Under the pieces are notes generated by a model. That model was not told the DNA's origin and did not search any database. It saw nothing but the letters and a program-made list of their open reading frames with translations. Both the position numbers and the translations under genes were made by a program. A DNA stretch of 64,000 nt. Origin: an uncultured Lachnospiraceae bacterium (GTDB lineage: Bacteria > Bacillota > Clostridia > Lachnospirales > Lachnospiraceae). The number at the start of each line of letters is the position of its first letter. The stretch's first letter is position 1. The stretch lies in contig CAJTRK010000009.1 of assembly GCA_910578475.1 (NCBI GenBank), positions 44,333-108,332 on the forward strand. Direction: 5' to 3'. Below, one piece after another: positions 42,485 to 51,824 of the stretch.

Positions 42485-44065
42485 ATGGACAATCAGAGAA
42501 TAGATTTGGGCGGCGTACAGAAAATCATAACGGAGGAATCCGTAACATTATATTGGGATAAACCACATAATCTGGCCGGCGGGGCCGTTTATCGTATTTT
42601 CTGCGACGGAAAGGAAGCGGGCACGACGGATAAGACGCATTATACGCTGGAGGGACTGTCTGCGGAAACGGAATATACGGTAGAGGTCAGGCTTTTTACC
42701 GGAGAAAACGGATTCGTTACGGATGAAAGCGAAGCTGTGGGCGGGCAGGAAAATGCTTCCGGCTGTGCGGCTTCAGAAATAATGGCTGTTAAGACCACGA
42801 AGGCAAAAAGGCGGCTCGATATCACGAAAGCGCCCTATCTGGCCGTCGGTGACGGACAGACGATGAATACGGAAGCGATTCAGCGGGCAATCGATGACTG
42901 TACGGAGGCGGACGCGGTTTATTTTCCGGCGGGCGTTTATATGACGGGAGCCCTCCGTCTGCACAGCGATATGGAGCTGTATCTGGAAAAAGACGCCGTT
43001 TTACAGGGAACGGACAGGCCGGAAGATTATCTGCCGAGAATTAAGAGCCGCTTTGAAGGAACCGAAATGGAATGTTACAGCAGTCTGCTGAATATGGGAG
43101 AACTGGACCATGAGAGCGGCTATAACTGCCGGAATGTGGTCATCCGGGGAAAGGGCACGATTGCCAGCGGCGGCGTAACGCTCGCCAAACGCGTTATCGT
43201 GACGGAACGGGAACGGATAAAGGAATATCTTTTATCTCTTGGAGATAAAATCAGGGAATGCGAATCGAAAGATACCATTCCGGGACGCGTGCGGCCCCGG
43301 CTGATAAATATCAGCAATTCCCAGAATGTGCTGATTGCCGGCGTGACGCTGAAAAACGGCGCAAGCTGGAACGTGCATATGATTTATTCAGACAATATCG
43401 TGACACATGGCTGTACTTTTTATTCGGAAGGCGTCTGGAACGGAGACGGATGGGATCCGGATTCGTCCACTAACTGCACGATTTTCGGCTGTCTCTTTTT
43501 TACGGAGGATGACTGTATCGCCATAAAATCCGGGAAAAATCCGGAAGGCAATCTTATCAACCGGCCGAGCAGGCACATCCGGATGTTTGACTGTGTCAGT
43601 TCTTTCGGACACGGCATCATCATCGGAAGCGAAATATCCGGCGGCATCGAGGATGTGCAAATATGGGACTGCGATGTCAAAAGCGCGCTCTGCGGCATTG
43701 AAATCAAGGGAACGAAGAAGCGCGGCGGTTATGTGAAAAACATACATATCAGGGATTGCAAAGCGGCCAAAATCATGCTCCATTCGGTAGGGTATAATGA
43801 CGACGGCATTCCGGCCGATACACCGCCTGTTTTTTCCGACTGCCTGTATGAAAATCTGGAAATCGGCGGAGAAATTCTGGAGGTGGACAGAACATGGTCT
43901 CACGATACGGCGATTACCGTGCACGGTTTTGATGTGCCCGGCTATGCCGCAAAAAATGTGACGTTCCGGAATATTACGATTGTTGGAAGAGGAAAAAACA
44001 CAGAGCAGCAGTTTTCGCTGAGGGATTGCGAAAACATTACGCTTGAAAATATCCGATGTCTGTGA
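42485..44065 (+). CDS. glycoside hydrolase family 28 (polygalacturonase-like) with fibronectin III domain
   Basis: About 526 residues from ATG 42485 (GGGAAAAGAAGC upstream). An N-terminal fibronectin III domain (about 15-105, YTLEGLSAETEYTVEV) precedes a right-handed beta-helix (about 115-525). GH28 motifs are VWNGDGWDPDSS in place of NTDG near residue 330, TEDDCIAIKSG near 350, FGHGIIIGSE near 385 and GIEIKGT near 410. No signal peptide, so the substrate is an imported oligogalacturonide or rhamnogalacturonan fragment. The gene stands alone between the M56 gene and a terminator. Confidence 0.93.
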   Translation: MDNQRIDLGGVQKIITEESVTLYWDKPHNLAGGAVYRIFCDGKEAGTTDKTHYTLEGLSAETEYTVEVRLFTGENGFVTDESEAVGGQENASGCAASEIMAVKTTKAKRRLDITKAPYLAVGDGQTMNTEAIQRAIDDCTEADAVYFPAGVYMTGALRLHSDMELYLEKDAVLQGTDRPEDYLPRIKSRFEGTEMECYSSLLNMGELDHESGYNCRNVVIRGKGTIASGGVTLAKRVIVTERERIKEYLLSLGDKIRECESKDTIPGRVRPRLINISNSQNVLIAGVTLKNGASWNVHMIYSDNIVTHGCTFYSEGVWNGDGWDPDSSTNCTIFGCLFFTEDDCIAIKSGKNPEGNLINRPSRHIRMFDCVSSFGHGIIIGSEISGGIEDVQIWDCDVKSALCGIEIKGTKKRGGYVKNIHIRDCKAAKIMLHSVGYNDDGIPADTPPVFSDCLYENLEIGGEILEVDRTWSHDTAITVHGFDVPGYAAKNVTFRNITIVGRGKNTEQQFSLRDCENITLENIRCL

Positions 44066-44114
44066 GGCAGGGGAGCCTGTTTCCGGTCATTTTCCTGAAA
44101 AGAAGAACGCGAAA

Positions 44115-44154
44115 ACCCCCGAGACCGTGAAAACAGTTCCGGGGGCTTTCTTTT
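44115..44154 (+). terminator. terminator after GH28
   Basis: ACCCCCGAG... and ...CCGGGGGCTT form a strong stem with a loop of about 16 bases, followed by CTTTCTTTT. Confidence 0.8.
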
Positions 44155-44270
44155 AGGGGAGGATAAGTATTTCCTTATCTTTTGACTAATAACATTATTG
44201 CCCGGTTTGGAAAGATTATTCAACTATATGAAAAAAATATAAAATTTTTTCGGAATCTGCATTTAGAAAT

Positions 44271-44298
44271 TTACATTTTCTATAAGTTGTTATATACT
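44271..44298 (+). promoter_or_regulatory. probable promoter of the SEC-C gene
   Basis: TTACAT, 16-bp spacer, TATACT. Downstream, GCAAC-AAGAT-GTTGC (about 44308-44321) makes a small hairpin in the leader. Upstream sequence is AT-rich with A-tracts. Confidence 0.5.
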
Positions 44299-44355
44299 AT
44301 TGTGGAGCAACAAGATGTTGCGGTATGAATATAGGATAAAGGTGGGAAGATTGAC

Positions 44356-44862
44356 ATGGCATTATTGAATCAGTGGCGTGATATGGCTTATTCGGAGACA
44401 ACAGATAAAGGAGAGCTGCAAAGACTCTGGTCCGCGTATTTTCAGAAAGAAAAAGAGATATATGCGCAGCTTTTGAAAAATCCCGACGAAGTGGTGGAGG
44501 GAACCGTTAAAGAACTGGCGGAGAAGTTTGAAATTGATATTATGACGATGGTCGGTTTTCTGGACGGTATCAATGACAGCCTGAAAGAAGCCAACCCGAT
44601 TGAAGAGATGGAAGAGGACACGAAGGTCAATCTGGGCTTCGAGAAAGAGCTTCTTTATAAAAATATGGTGGCGGCAGGCGCTGACTGGCTGTATGAGCTG
44701 GAAGAGTGGAACGATATTTTCGATGAGGAGACAAGAAAAAATTTATACAAGGAACAGAAGGAGTCTACTACGATTCACAAGGGTCCCAAAGTATATCCAA
44801 ATGACCCCTGCCCGTGTGGAAGTGGTAAAAAGTATAAAAAATGTTGTGGACGAAACGCATAA
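44356..44862 (+). CDS. SEC-C metal-binding domain protein
   Basis: A 168-residue protein. The N-terminal ~140 residues are helical ([23 protein letters not shown]...) and I cannot assign them a function; the C-terminus is a SEC-C zinc-binding motif, [21 protein letters not shown] tails occur on SecA and on many small proteins that bind zinc and sometimes ribosomes or SecB. The AGGTGGG before the ATG is a fair ribosome site. The last 22 bp overlap the following CAP-domain gene. Confidence 0.9.
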   Translation: MALLNQWRDMAYSETTDKGELQRLWSAYFQKEKEIYAQLLKNPDEVVEGTVKELAEKFEIDIMTMVGFLDGINDSLKEANPIEEMEEDTKVNLGFEKELLYKNMVAAGADWLYELEEWNDIFDEETRKNLYKEQKESTTIHKGPKVYPNDPCPCGSGKKYKKCCGRNA

Positions 44863-45533
44863 AAAAACGAGAAAAGAGTATAAGGATTAGAAAGTCTGTT
44901 TCCCTTGCGGGACTGATGCTGCTTTGCGTCGCGGTATGCGGATGGAGACAGACGGGAACGGAGCCGGATGATTCTTCTGTCGTGCGTCAGTTTATTATCG
45001 GGCCGGAAGAAGAAGCGGTGTATCTCGTATCCGCTTCCGAAGAGGTGAGCGTACAGGAAGACGTTTCCACATCGGAAAATGTTTCCGATGCGGAAAAAGA
45101 GTCCCTGCCCGAAGAAGAAACTGTGCCGGAGGAAGACGCGGCACAGACCGTTTCCGGAAATGCTGTCGGAAATTCTTCGGCAGAAGCGGAAGAGGCGTTC
45201 GCAAAGGTAAATCAGGCACGGGCGGAAATCGGCTTGTCGGAGCTTGCCTGGAGCAATGAACTGGCCGCGGCTGCGGAAGTCAGGGCGCAGGAGATTCATC
45301 AGGCGTTTTCTCATACAAGACCCGACGGAAGTCCCTGGTGGACGGTAGACAGTGAAAATATCTACGGAGAAAATATCGCGAAAGGTTATCAGAGCGCGGA
45401 AAGTGTCGTAATGGCATGGATGGAGTCTTCCGAGCACAAAGAAAATATTTTATATTCCGGTTTTGAGACAATCGGCATCGCGGTCTATAATGTGGACGGA
45501 AAATGGTATTGGGCGCAGGAGTTTGGCTACTGA
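44841..45533 (+). CDS. secreted CAP/SCP-domain protein
   Basis: A 230-residue exported protein: basic N-terminus and hydrophobic signal or anchor segment (about 18-36), an acidic Ser/Glu/Val-rich linker (about 45-112), and a CAP domain (about 115-228) with [53 protein letters not shown] and WYWAQEFGY. Bacterial CAP proteins are cell-surface or spore-coat proteins of mostly unknown activity. The start overlaps the SEC-C gene; a later start is possible but would shorten the signal segment. Confidence 0.9.
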   Translation: MLWTKRIKKREKSIRIRKSVSLAGLMLLCVAVCGWRQTGTEPDDSSVVRQFIIGPEEEAVYLVSASEEVSVQEDVSTSENVSDAEKESLPEEETVPEEDAAQTVSGNAVGNSSAEAEEAFAKVNQARAEIGLSELAWSNELAAAAEVRAQEIHQAFSHTRPDGSPWWTVDSENIYGENIAKGYQSAESVVMAWMESSEHKENILYSGFETIGIAVYNVDGKWYWAQEFGY

Positions 45534-45607
45534 GCCCATTTGGGCGTTTGCCGGAGCAGATAAGATACCGGAAAAGTGTCTGTTGAAACGGGCGGATTGG
45601 AGCAGAA

Positions 45608-46099
45608 ATGGAAATTGGAATACCGGAGCCGGGAAAATCAAGGGTCGATTATGCGGCCTGTCTTTTTAAAAGCGGATATAACTGCGCGCAGTCGGTATTT
45701 GCAGCTTATGCGGATTTGTTCGGAATGGAGCGTCAGACAGCGCTCAGAATGTCGAGCGCGATGGGCGGCGGCATAGGCCGTATGCGGGAAATCTGCGGCG
45801 CGGTATCGGCAATGGCGATGCTTGCGGGCCTGAAAGAGGGAAACGACGACCCGGAGAACGAAGAGGCGAAAGCGCATATTTATGCGTTGGTGCGCGATAT
45901 GAGCGCGAAGTTCAAAGAGAAGGAAGGAACGCTTATCTGCCGGGAGCTTTTGGGAATCGACGGGATGGAAGAAAGCGCGAAACCGACGGTGCGTACGCCT
46001 GAATTTTATGCGACAAGGCCCTGTGCGAGACTGATTGCGGAGGCGGCGGAAATCATAGAAGAGGTTCTCCTGGATAAGAAATCGGAACAGAACCGGTAA
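45608..46099 (+). CDS. C_GCAxxG_C_C family protein (putative redox protein)
   Basis: A 163-residue protein of the C-GCAxxG-C-C family. The cysteine pattern is NCAQSV near residue 25, GGIGRMREICGAVSAM near 60, TLICRELLG near 107 and TRPCARLI near 138. Such proteins are widespread in anaerobes and thought to bind a metal or take part in redox chemistry, but no reaction is established. The gene stands between the CAP-domain and small membrane protein genes on the + strand. Confidence 0.9.
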   Translation: MEIGIPEPGKSRVDYAACLFKSGYNCAQSVFAAYADLFGMERQTALRMSSAMGGGIGRMREICGAVSAMAMLAGLKEGNDDPENEEAKAHIYALVRDMSAKFKEKEGTLICRELLGIDGMEESAKPTVRTPEFYATRPCARLIAEAAEIIEEVLLDKKSEQNR

Positions 46100-46130
46100 T
46101 TGCACGGCAGGAAAGGCGGGAAGAATAGTT

Positions 46131-46502
46131 ATGATAGCGACAATTGCAATCTTGAAAAAGACGCTGGCGGAGATGAAAAAGTCGTCCGAAAAATTGTTTC
46201 AGGGAGAGATTCTTATCAGCAAGAAAGAGTGCTGGCTGATTGGCACGATTCTGGTGCTGTCAGGCATTACAATCGGACTGTTAAAAGCGCCGCTGACACA
46301 TGGCGTCAATATTGCCATCGGAAGTCATAACGGCAACCATAACGGAAATAACAGCGCGAACGGCAATGACGGGTGCGGCAGCGACAGTTCGGCCGGCACG
46401 CTGACAGATAAATTATGTAAACCAATCGACACGAAGAAAGAAGAAAAAAAGCATGTTGGTTCCAAGTGCCGGAATAGAAGAAAGGGGCATGAAAATTCAT
46501 GA
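46131..46502 (+). CDS. small membrane protein with Asn/Gly-rich tail, upstream of thrS
   Basis: A 123-residue protein: an amphipathic N-terminal helix (ILKKTLAEMKKSSEKL), one membrane segment (about 35-55, WLIGTILVLSGITIGLL), an Asn/Gly/His-rich stretch (about 62-85) and a Lys-rich end. The KAPLTHGVNIAIGSHNG segment looks conserved in clostridial relatives as I recall them. Function unknown. Its stop overlaps the thrS start by 4 bp, so thrS translation may be coupled to it. Confidence 0.75.
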   Translation: MIATIAILKKTLAEMKKSSEKLFQGEILISKKECWLIGTILVLSGITIGLLKAPLTHGVNIAIGSHNGNHNGNNSANGNDGCGSDSSAGTLTDKLCKPIDTKKEEKKHVGSKCRNRRKGHENS

Positions 46503-48457
46503 AGATTACATTAAAAGACGGTTCCAGCAAAGAATACGCACAGCCGATGAGCGTATACGATATTGCGGCTGATATTTCGGAAGGACTCGCGAGAGCGGCC
46601 TGCGCCGGAGAAATAGACGGAAAAGTGGAAGATTTAAGAACGGTCATCGACAGAGACTGCAGCCTGAACATTCTGACGGCAAACGACGAAGCGGGACTCC
46701 GCATTATCCGGCATACCGCATCTCATGTGATGGCGGAGGCGGTTAAGCGGCTTTTTCCCAATGCAAAGGTGACAATCGGTCCCGCTATCGACGAGGGATT
46801 TTATTATGATTTTGATGCGGAGCCTTTTTCCAGAGAAGATTTGGACAAGCTTGAAGCGGAGATGAAAAAAATCATCAAAGAAGGGCACAAAATAGAGCGC
46901 TTTACGATGCCGCGGGAAGAGGCGATTCATTATATGGAAGAAAAAGGCGAGCCTTATAAGGCGGAGCTGATTCGGGACCTGCCGGAAGATGCGGAAATTT
47001 CCTTCTATGACCAGGGCGGCTTCGTGGATTTATGCGCCGGCCCGCATCTGATGAGCGTGAAATCCATCAAAGCGTTTAAATTGATTTCCTCCTCGATGGC
47101 ATATTGGAGAGGGGATTCCAGTAAGGCGCAGTTACAGCGTATTTACGGAACCGCTTTCCAGAAAAAAGAGGAGCTTGCGGCGTATCTGGAATATCTGGAG
47201 GACATTAAGAAACGCGACCATAATAAACTCGGACGCGAGATGGAGCTGTTTACGACGGTGGACGTTATCGGACAGGGACTTCCGCTGCTGCTTCCGAAAG
47301 GAACCAAAATGGTCATGAAACTGCAGCGCTGGATTGAAGACCTGGAAGACCGGGAGTGGGGATATGTCCGGACGAAGACGCCCCTGATGGCAAAGAGCGA
47401 TTTGTATAAAATCTCAGGACACTGGGACCATTATAAGGAAGGCATGTTCGTGCTCGGCGACGAGGAAAAGGATAAAGAAGTCTTTGCGCTTCGGCCGATG
47501 ACCTGTCCTTTCCAGTATTATTGCTACAAAAACAGCCAGCATTCTTACCGCGACCTGCCGATTCGTTACGGTGAGACTTCGACGCTGTTTCGAAACGAGG
47601 ATTCGGGCGAGATGCATGGACTGACAAGAGTACGGCAGTTTACGATTTCGGAAGGCCATCTGGTCATCCGGCCCGACCAGGCGGAAGAAGAGCTGAAAAA
47701 CTGTCTGGATTTGGCGCATTACTGCCTGACGGTGTTGGGCTTACAGGATGATGTGACTTACCGATTGTCCAAATGGGACCCGAACAACAGGGAAAAATAT
47801 CTGGGAGACGAAGAATACTGGGAGTCTACGCAGAGCAAGATTCGGGAAGTGCTGAAAGAAAAGGGCGTTGCCTTTACGGAAGCGGATGGGGAAGCTGCTT
47901 TTTACGGTCCGAAAATCGATATTCAGGCCAAAAATGTATACGGCAAGGAAGATACGATGATTACCATTCAGCTCGACTGTGCGATTGCGGAGAACTTCGA
48001 TATGTATTATATCGACCAGAATGGCGATAAAGTCCGTCCGTATATTATCCACAGAACTTCTATGGGCTGCTATGAGCGGACGCTGGCATGGCTGATTGAA
48101 AAATATGCCGGCAAATTCCCCACATGGCTTTGTCCGGAACAGGTGCGCGTCCTTCCGATTTCCGAGAAATATGAGGAGTATGCGGAAACGGTCAGAAAAG
48201 AGCTGGCCCAAAATGGCGTAGACGTTACGGTGGACAACCGTTCCGAAAAAATCGGCTTTAAAATCCGGGAGGCGAGACTGGCCAAGCTGCCTTATATGCT
48301 CGTCGTCGGAAAAGACGAAGCGGAAAACGGCACGGTATCTGTCAGAAGCCGTTTTGCGGGCGACGAAGGCGTGATGCCGCTTTCGCGTTTCACAGAGCAG
48401 ATATGCCGGGAAATCAGGACAAAGGAAATCCGAAAAGAAGAGGCTGTACAGGAATAA
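46499..48457 (+). CDS. thrS: threonine-tRNA ligase
   Basis: A 652-residue class II synthetase in the normal order. TGS domain (about 1-62). Editing domain (about 63-225) with the HTASH metal site and CAGPH. Catalytic core with motif 2 region FRNEDSGEMHGLTRVRQF near 365-380 and motif 3 GCYERTLAWLIE near 525. Anticodon-binding domain (about 545-640). It charges tRNA-Thr and hydrolyses Ser-tRNA-Thr. No T-box leader is present, as the start overlaps the upstream gene. Variant residues around motif 2 (ETSTLFRNED) recall the second, ThrZ-like type seen in some clostridia. Confidence 0.96.
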   Translation: MKITLKDGSSKEYAQPMSVYDIAADISEGLARAACAGEIDGKVEDLRTVIDRDCSLNILTANDEAGLRIIRHTASHVMAEAVKRLFPNAKVTIGPAIDEGFYYDFDAEPFSREDLDKLEAEMKKIIKEGHKIERFTMPREEAIHYMEEKGEPYKAELIRDLPEDAEISFYDQGGFVDLCAGPHLMSVKSIKAFKLISSSMAYWRGDSSKAQLQRIYGTAFQKKEELAAYLEYLEDIKKRDHNKLGREMELFTTVDVIGQGLPLLLPKGTKMVMKLQRWIEDLEDREWGYVRTKTPLMAKSDLYKISGHWDHYKEGMFVLGDEEKDKEVFALRPMTCPFQYYCYKNSQHSYRDLPIRYGETSTLFRNEDSGEMHGLTRVRQFTISEGHLVIRPDQAEEELKNCLDLAHYCLTVLGLQDDVTYRLSKWDPNNREKYLGDEEYWESTQSKIREVLKEKGVAFTEADGEAAFYGPKIDIQAKNVYGKEDTMITIQLDCAIAENFDMYYIDQNGDKVRPYIIHRTSMGCYERTLAWLIEKYAGKFPTWLCPEQVRVLPISEKYEEYAETVRKELAQNGVDVTVDNRSEKIGFKIREARLAKLPYMLVVGKDEAENGTVSVRSRFAGDEGVMPLSRFTEQICREIRTKEIRKEEAVQE

Positions 48458-48508
48458 GAAACAGCATACAGGCGTGAAAACGCGTATGGAAACAGGGTAA
48501 CTGTCGGT

Positions 48509-50158
48509 ATGAAAACAAATTTACAAATAAGGAAAATATGCTGCAGGAAGACTGCCGGATGGCTTTTGTTCGCCTGTGCGGCAGCGATGCTCTTAAACAG
48601 CATCCGGCTGTGCTTTTGCAGCGATATTTGGTATGATGAACTATTCACCGTAGGAATGGCGGAACATTCCTATGGTGAATTGATTTCTTTTACGGCAAAA
48701 GATGTACATCCGCCGCTTTATTACTGCATTGTAAAATTGATATTAGACTTCTGTAAACTTATAAATCCGTCGGCCGACGCCGTAATCGTGATAAAGTGCG
48801 TGTCGGTTCTGCCCTATCTGCTCCTGACGGTGTACGGACTTGTTTTCCTGCGGAAAAAGTTCGGTATGTTTGTGACGGGGCTTTTTCTTTTCTGTGTTCT
48901 TTCCATGCCGCAGATGAGCGCTTATACGGTGGAAATGCGCATGTACGGATGGGCGCTTTTTTTCGTGACGGCGGCCTTTTTCCATGCGTATGAGATTGTG
49001 GCGGAGAATGGGCAGGGGCGCTGGAACAGCCATTTTGCCGCGCTTGCGCTGTACGGACTGGCGGCGGCATATACACAGTATTTCGCGTGCGTGGCGGCTG
49101 TCATGGTATATGTGTATCTGCTTCTATGGTTTTTTCTGCGTTACAGGCGTTCGGAAGAGCGGGATAAGAACGCCGCAAAAGCGTTAAAGCGCTGGTTTGT
49201 CTGCGTGTTCTGTTCCGTGCTTGCATATCTTCCGTGGCTCTTTGTTCTGATAGCGCAGGTCACGGCGGTACGGGAAAATTACTGGATTCTGCCGCTTACA
49301 TGGCGGAGTCTGGGAGGCTGCGTAAAATTTCTGATGAAGCCTGCTTTTTCCCGGGAGTGGCTTAATGTGCCGCTTGCGGTCTTGTTGTTCGGTATCTATA
49401 TCGGGTTGTTTGTCTGGTACGGTATAAACGGATGGAAAGCGGGACGGGATGAGCCGTTCAGAATCCGTTTTTTCTATGCGCTTGCGGGCTGTATGGTATT
49501 GTGCGGGCTGACGGGCTTCGGTTTTACCGCTTCCATACTGGTTCGTCCCATCTTTGTTTACCGCTATATGCTTCCGGCAATGGGCTGTTTCTGGCTGTGT
49601 CCGGTACTTTGTCTGGACGGTCTTTTTGACGCGTATCGGACGGATGGAAAAGAAACGGCGCCGTCCGGGAAGGCGGCGCGTCCAGGAGAGAAAGCGGGGC
49701 GGCTTTTCCGGGGAATGCTGTGTTTTTGCACGATGCTTTTTGCCGTGGTCGGAATCAGGAACTACCGTGCTTTTCTCGGTGAAGAAGAGTATAAGGCGGT
49801 TTTGATGAAAGAGACGGAACTGGCAATTTCTGATATTGCGCAGGATGACATTATCCTGTATAATTTTGACCAGCTGCAGGCGGTTGCCGGATACTATCTG
49901 GAACAGGAAAACTACCTGTGGAGCAAAGAATCGGAGCCGCTCATACAGGAAATTTTCGGAAATAAAGGAAGCGTATGGGAAGCGTGGCAGATACGGGAAT
50001 GGCTGGATGAAGGCCGTACCGTCTGGTTTTTCGGGAGCTTCAACAGCAGAGAAGAGCTTCGGAAGGAATGGGAAAAAGAGGGCATCTTAACCGAGGAAAA
50101 AGGAAGTTATATGCTGGAACGTTACTGGTTTAACATTTATTCGATTTTTACGGAATAA
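48509..50158 (+). CDS. GT-C fold glycosyltransferase (GT39/PMT_2-like)
   Basis: A 549-residue membrane protein with about ten helices. The first extracellular loop has SDIWYDELFT near residue 38 and AKDVHPPLYY near 64, the acidic and HPPLY motifs typical of the PMT_2/ArnT superfamily, which transfers sugars from polyprenyl-phosphate donors. Later helices include LVRPIFVYRYMLPAMGCFW. The C-terminal ~120 residues are soluble, likely extracellular. It probably glycosylates a surface polymer or protein; acceptor unknown. It follows thrS by 51 bp. Confidence 0.88.
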   Translation: MKTNLQIRKICCRKTAGWLLFACAAAMLLNSIRLCFCSDIWYDELFTVGMAEHSYGELISFTAKDVHPPLYYCIVKLILDFCKLINPSADAVIVIKCVSVLPYLLLTVYGLVFLRKKFGMFVTGLFLFCVLSMPQMSAYTVEMRMYGWALFFVTAAFFHAYEIVAENGQGRWNSHFAALALYGLAAAYTQYFACVAAVMVYVYLLLWFFLRYRRSEERDKNAAKALKRWFVCVFCSVLAYLPWLFVLIAQVTAVRENYWILPLTWRSLGGCVKFLMKPAFSREWLNVPLAVLLFGIYIGLFVWYGINGWKAGRDEPFRIRFFYALAGCMVLCGLTGFGFTASILVRPIFVYRYMLPAMGCFWLCPVLCLDGLFDAYRTDGKETAPSGKAARPGEKAGRLFRGMLCFCTMLFAVVGIRNYRAFLGEEEYKAVLMKETELAISDIAQDDIILYNFDQLQAVAGYYLEQENYLWSKESEPLIQEIFGNKGSVWEAWQIREWLDEGRTVWFFGSFNSREELRKEWEKEGILTEEKGSYMLERYWFNIYSIFTE

Positions 50159-50223
50159 GCATATTTTATATATTAAGAGGCAATAATAATCTCGTAATAT
50201 TTTATCAAATTCAGGAGGTTATT

Positions 50224-50538
50224 ATGGCAGAGTTAAAATGTGGTGTGGAAAATTGTTGTTATAATCAGGAATGCTATTGCTGCAAAGGCGATATTATGGT
50301 AGGCGGACAGCACGCGGATACGAGCAGAGGAACATGCTGTGAGAGTTTTGCGCCCAACAGAGGCGATGCTTATACCAGTTCCCTGAGCCATCCGAGCAGG
50401 ACAATCAGTATTGATTGCGAAGCGACGAAATGTGTGTATAATAGTAATTACAGATGTCATGCAGACCATGTGGACATCAAAGGCTGTGGTGCGGCGGACT
50501 GTAAAGGAACGGAATGCGCGACCTTTAAAGAAGCTTAG
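50224..50538 (+). CDS. DUF1540 domain protein (two Cys-rich repeats)
   Basis: A 104-residue protein containing two DUF1540 modules (about 1-48 and 60-104): LKCGVENCCYNQECYCCKGD and IDCEATKCVYNSNYRCHAD, each with four or more cysteines likely to bind a metal. Small DUF1540 proteins are common in spore-forming Firmicutes, where they are often sporulation-associated; function unproven. Strong ribosome site CAGGAGG. Confidence 0.92.
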   Translation: MAELKCGVENCCYNQECYCCKGDIMVGGQHADTSRGTCCESFAPNRGDAYTSSLSHPSRTISIDCEATKCVYNSNYRCHADHVDIKGCGAADCKGTECATFKEA

Positions 50539-50581
50539 ACTGTGCGCTTCGTGTGTCGTATCGGCCTGGGGAGGTAAGTAT

Positions 50582-51313
50582 ATGCGAATGAAAAAAAGAA
50601 TGATTTGCGCGCTGGCGCTCGTGATGCTGCTTGGCGGCTGCGGAAAAGAACCCGATGCAGAGGAGACGCTTGCACAGGGAGAAAACGTTGTGGACGAAAC
50701 CGCTCAGAACGACGTGAACGATAATGCGGGAGCCGCCGCAGAAGGCGGTGGCGGCGCAGTCGGCGAAGGCGTCGGCCAGCATTCGGAGAAACTCGAAATA
50801 GACGAGGAAACGAAAAAAGAACTGACGACACAGCTTCTTATGGAAAACGAGCTGGACATATCGATTGTTGCGGAAGAAGGAACGACCGACAGATGCACGT
50901 TTGCGCTGCCGGAAGATTTTATAGAAGTAGAGGATATTCCGGGCATGTATGTGACGAAACGATATCCTATCGATGCTTCAAATATTTATTATGCGGAAAT
51001 GGAAAAAGATATCTCGATGCAGCTCATGACGGAAGAGACTTATGTGGAGCAGATTGAAGAGAATTTCAGAACGCTCTATGATATGGACATTGACGTGAAT
51101 CTGCAGAGTTTTGAGAAAATCAAAATAAGCGGCCATCCGGCGTTCCGCATCCTGTGCAGTTATATGGTGGACGGTGTGGAAATAACACAGCTTGAGTACG
51201 TCATCAATGCCGACAAGAGTTATGTCGTTACATATTCCCAGACAGACGAGTATTACAGAATGGATGAATTTGAAGCCAGTGCGGCGACGATTGAGCTGGA
51301 GCTGGAAAATTAA
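50582..51313 (+). CDS. lipoprotein of unknown function
   Basis: A 243-residue lipoprotein starting at ATG 50582 (GGGGAGG upstream). The lipobox is LLGGC (cysteine near residue 20), followed by an Ala/Glu/Asn-rich linker with EGGGGAVGEG (about 25-70) and a globular domain (about 80-243) that looks like the small secreted domains with FALPEDFIEVEDIPGMYVTKRYP. I cannot assign a family with certainty. It is followed directly by fold-back element 1. Confidence 0.82.
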   Translation: MRMKKRMICALALVMLLGGCGKEPDAEETLAQGENVVDETAQNDVNDNAGAAAEGGGGAVGEGVGQHSEKLEIDEETKKELTTQLLMENELDISIVAEEGTTDRCTFALPEDFIEVEDIPGMYVTKRYPIDASNIYYAEMEKDISMQLMTEETYVEQIEENFRTLYDMDIDVNLQSFEKIKISGHPAFRILCSYMVDGVEITQLEYVINADKSYVVTYSQTDEYYRMDEFEASAATIELELEN

Positions 51314-51332
51314 AAAGGTGATGGGGCAGCGT

Positions 51333-51523
51333 ACCGCCCGTCTTCCGGCAGCTGTCCGGGCAGAGCATGGTCTCTTTGGAGGCACGCTCCCGCTCCGCTA
51401 AAGGATGTAGCGGTACTAAGCTTAAATGCAGCAAACTGCCTTTTCGCTAAGTACCGACATCCTTTAAAGGGTCTCCTCCAGAGAGCCATGCTCCGCCCGG
51501 ACAGCTGCCGGAAGACGGGCGGT
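51333..51523. repeat. fold-back element, copy 1 (191 bp)
   Basis: Outer arms 51333-51361 and 51495-51523 are perfectly complementary over 29 bases. Imperfect pairing continues inward to CGGTACT/AGTACCG and an apical hairpin GCAG-CAAA-CTGC (51428-51439). The core 51371-51484 closely matches 56924-57038 (copy 2), whereas the outer arms are largely different between copies but fully self-complementary in each. No T-run follows, so it is not an ordinary terminator. It may be a structured RNA or a small mobile fold-back element. Confidence 0.85.
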
Positions 51524-51569
51524 TCTCATGAGGTTTGCAGGCTGGATTTGCATTTTCAAAAATTATCGG

Positions 51570-51598
51570 TTGACATTCCACGCTGCATGTGGTATAGT
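51570..51598 (+). promoter_or_regulatory. promoter of the infC operon
   Basis: TTGACA (51570-51575), 17-bp spacer, TATAGT (51593-51598): near-consensus sigma-A promoter about 225 bp before infC. Confidence 0.9.
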
Positions 51599-51604
51599 GT
51601 CAAA

Positions 51605-51824
51605 GTGTGTGAAGGCACATAACAGTAAAGCAGAGGTATTCACTCTCACCCTGCGGCGAATGGGCTGGCAGGCGTTCATAGGTCAAACAGAAGTTTCGTC
51701 TTTTGCATGGAATTTTGTGATGTATGATATGGTGGATAGCTTGCTGTCCGCTTTTTTTGTGCCGGAAATGCTCTGACGGGGCCGCACGATTTGGGAAAAT
51801 GTATTTTTTTAGGAGGGAAAAGCT
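51605..51824 (+). ncRNA. infC-rpmI-rplT leader with attenuator
   Basis: The long untranslated leader before infC ends in an intrinsic terminator: GTGGATAG (51732-51739), CTTG loop, CTGTCCGC (51744-51751), then seven T. Upstream GC-rich segments (CTCACCCTGCGGCG, GGGCTGGCAGGCG) could form an alternative structure. In Firmicutes this operon is controlled by L20 binding to the leader and premature termination; the same mechanism is likely here, though I did not match it to a specific leader family. Confidence 0.75.
51732..51758 (+). terminator. attenuator hairpin in the infC leader
   Basis: An 8-bp stem with two G-T pairs, a four-base loop and a T7 run, 67 bp before the infC start codon. Confidence 0.85.

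Noticed and set aside
46400..46498. T-box riboswitch before thrS
   Set aside because: The start codon overlaps an upstream coding sequence, and no T-box consensus string is seen.
51333..51523. Fold-back element as an ordinary rho-independent terminator
   Set aside because: The stem is far too long and structured, no T-run follows, and the conserved part is the inner core.
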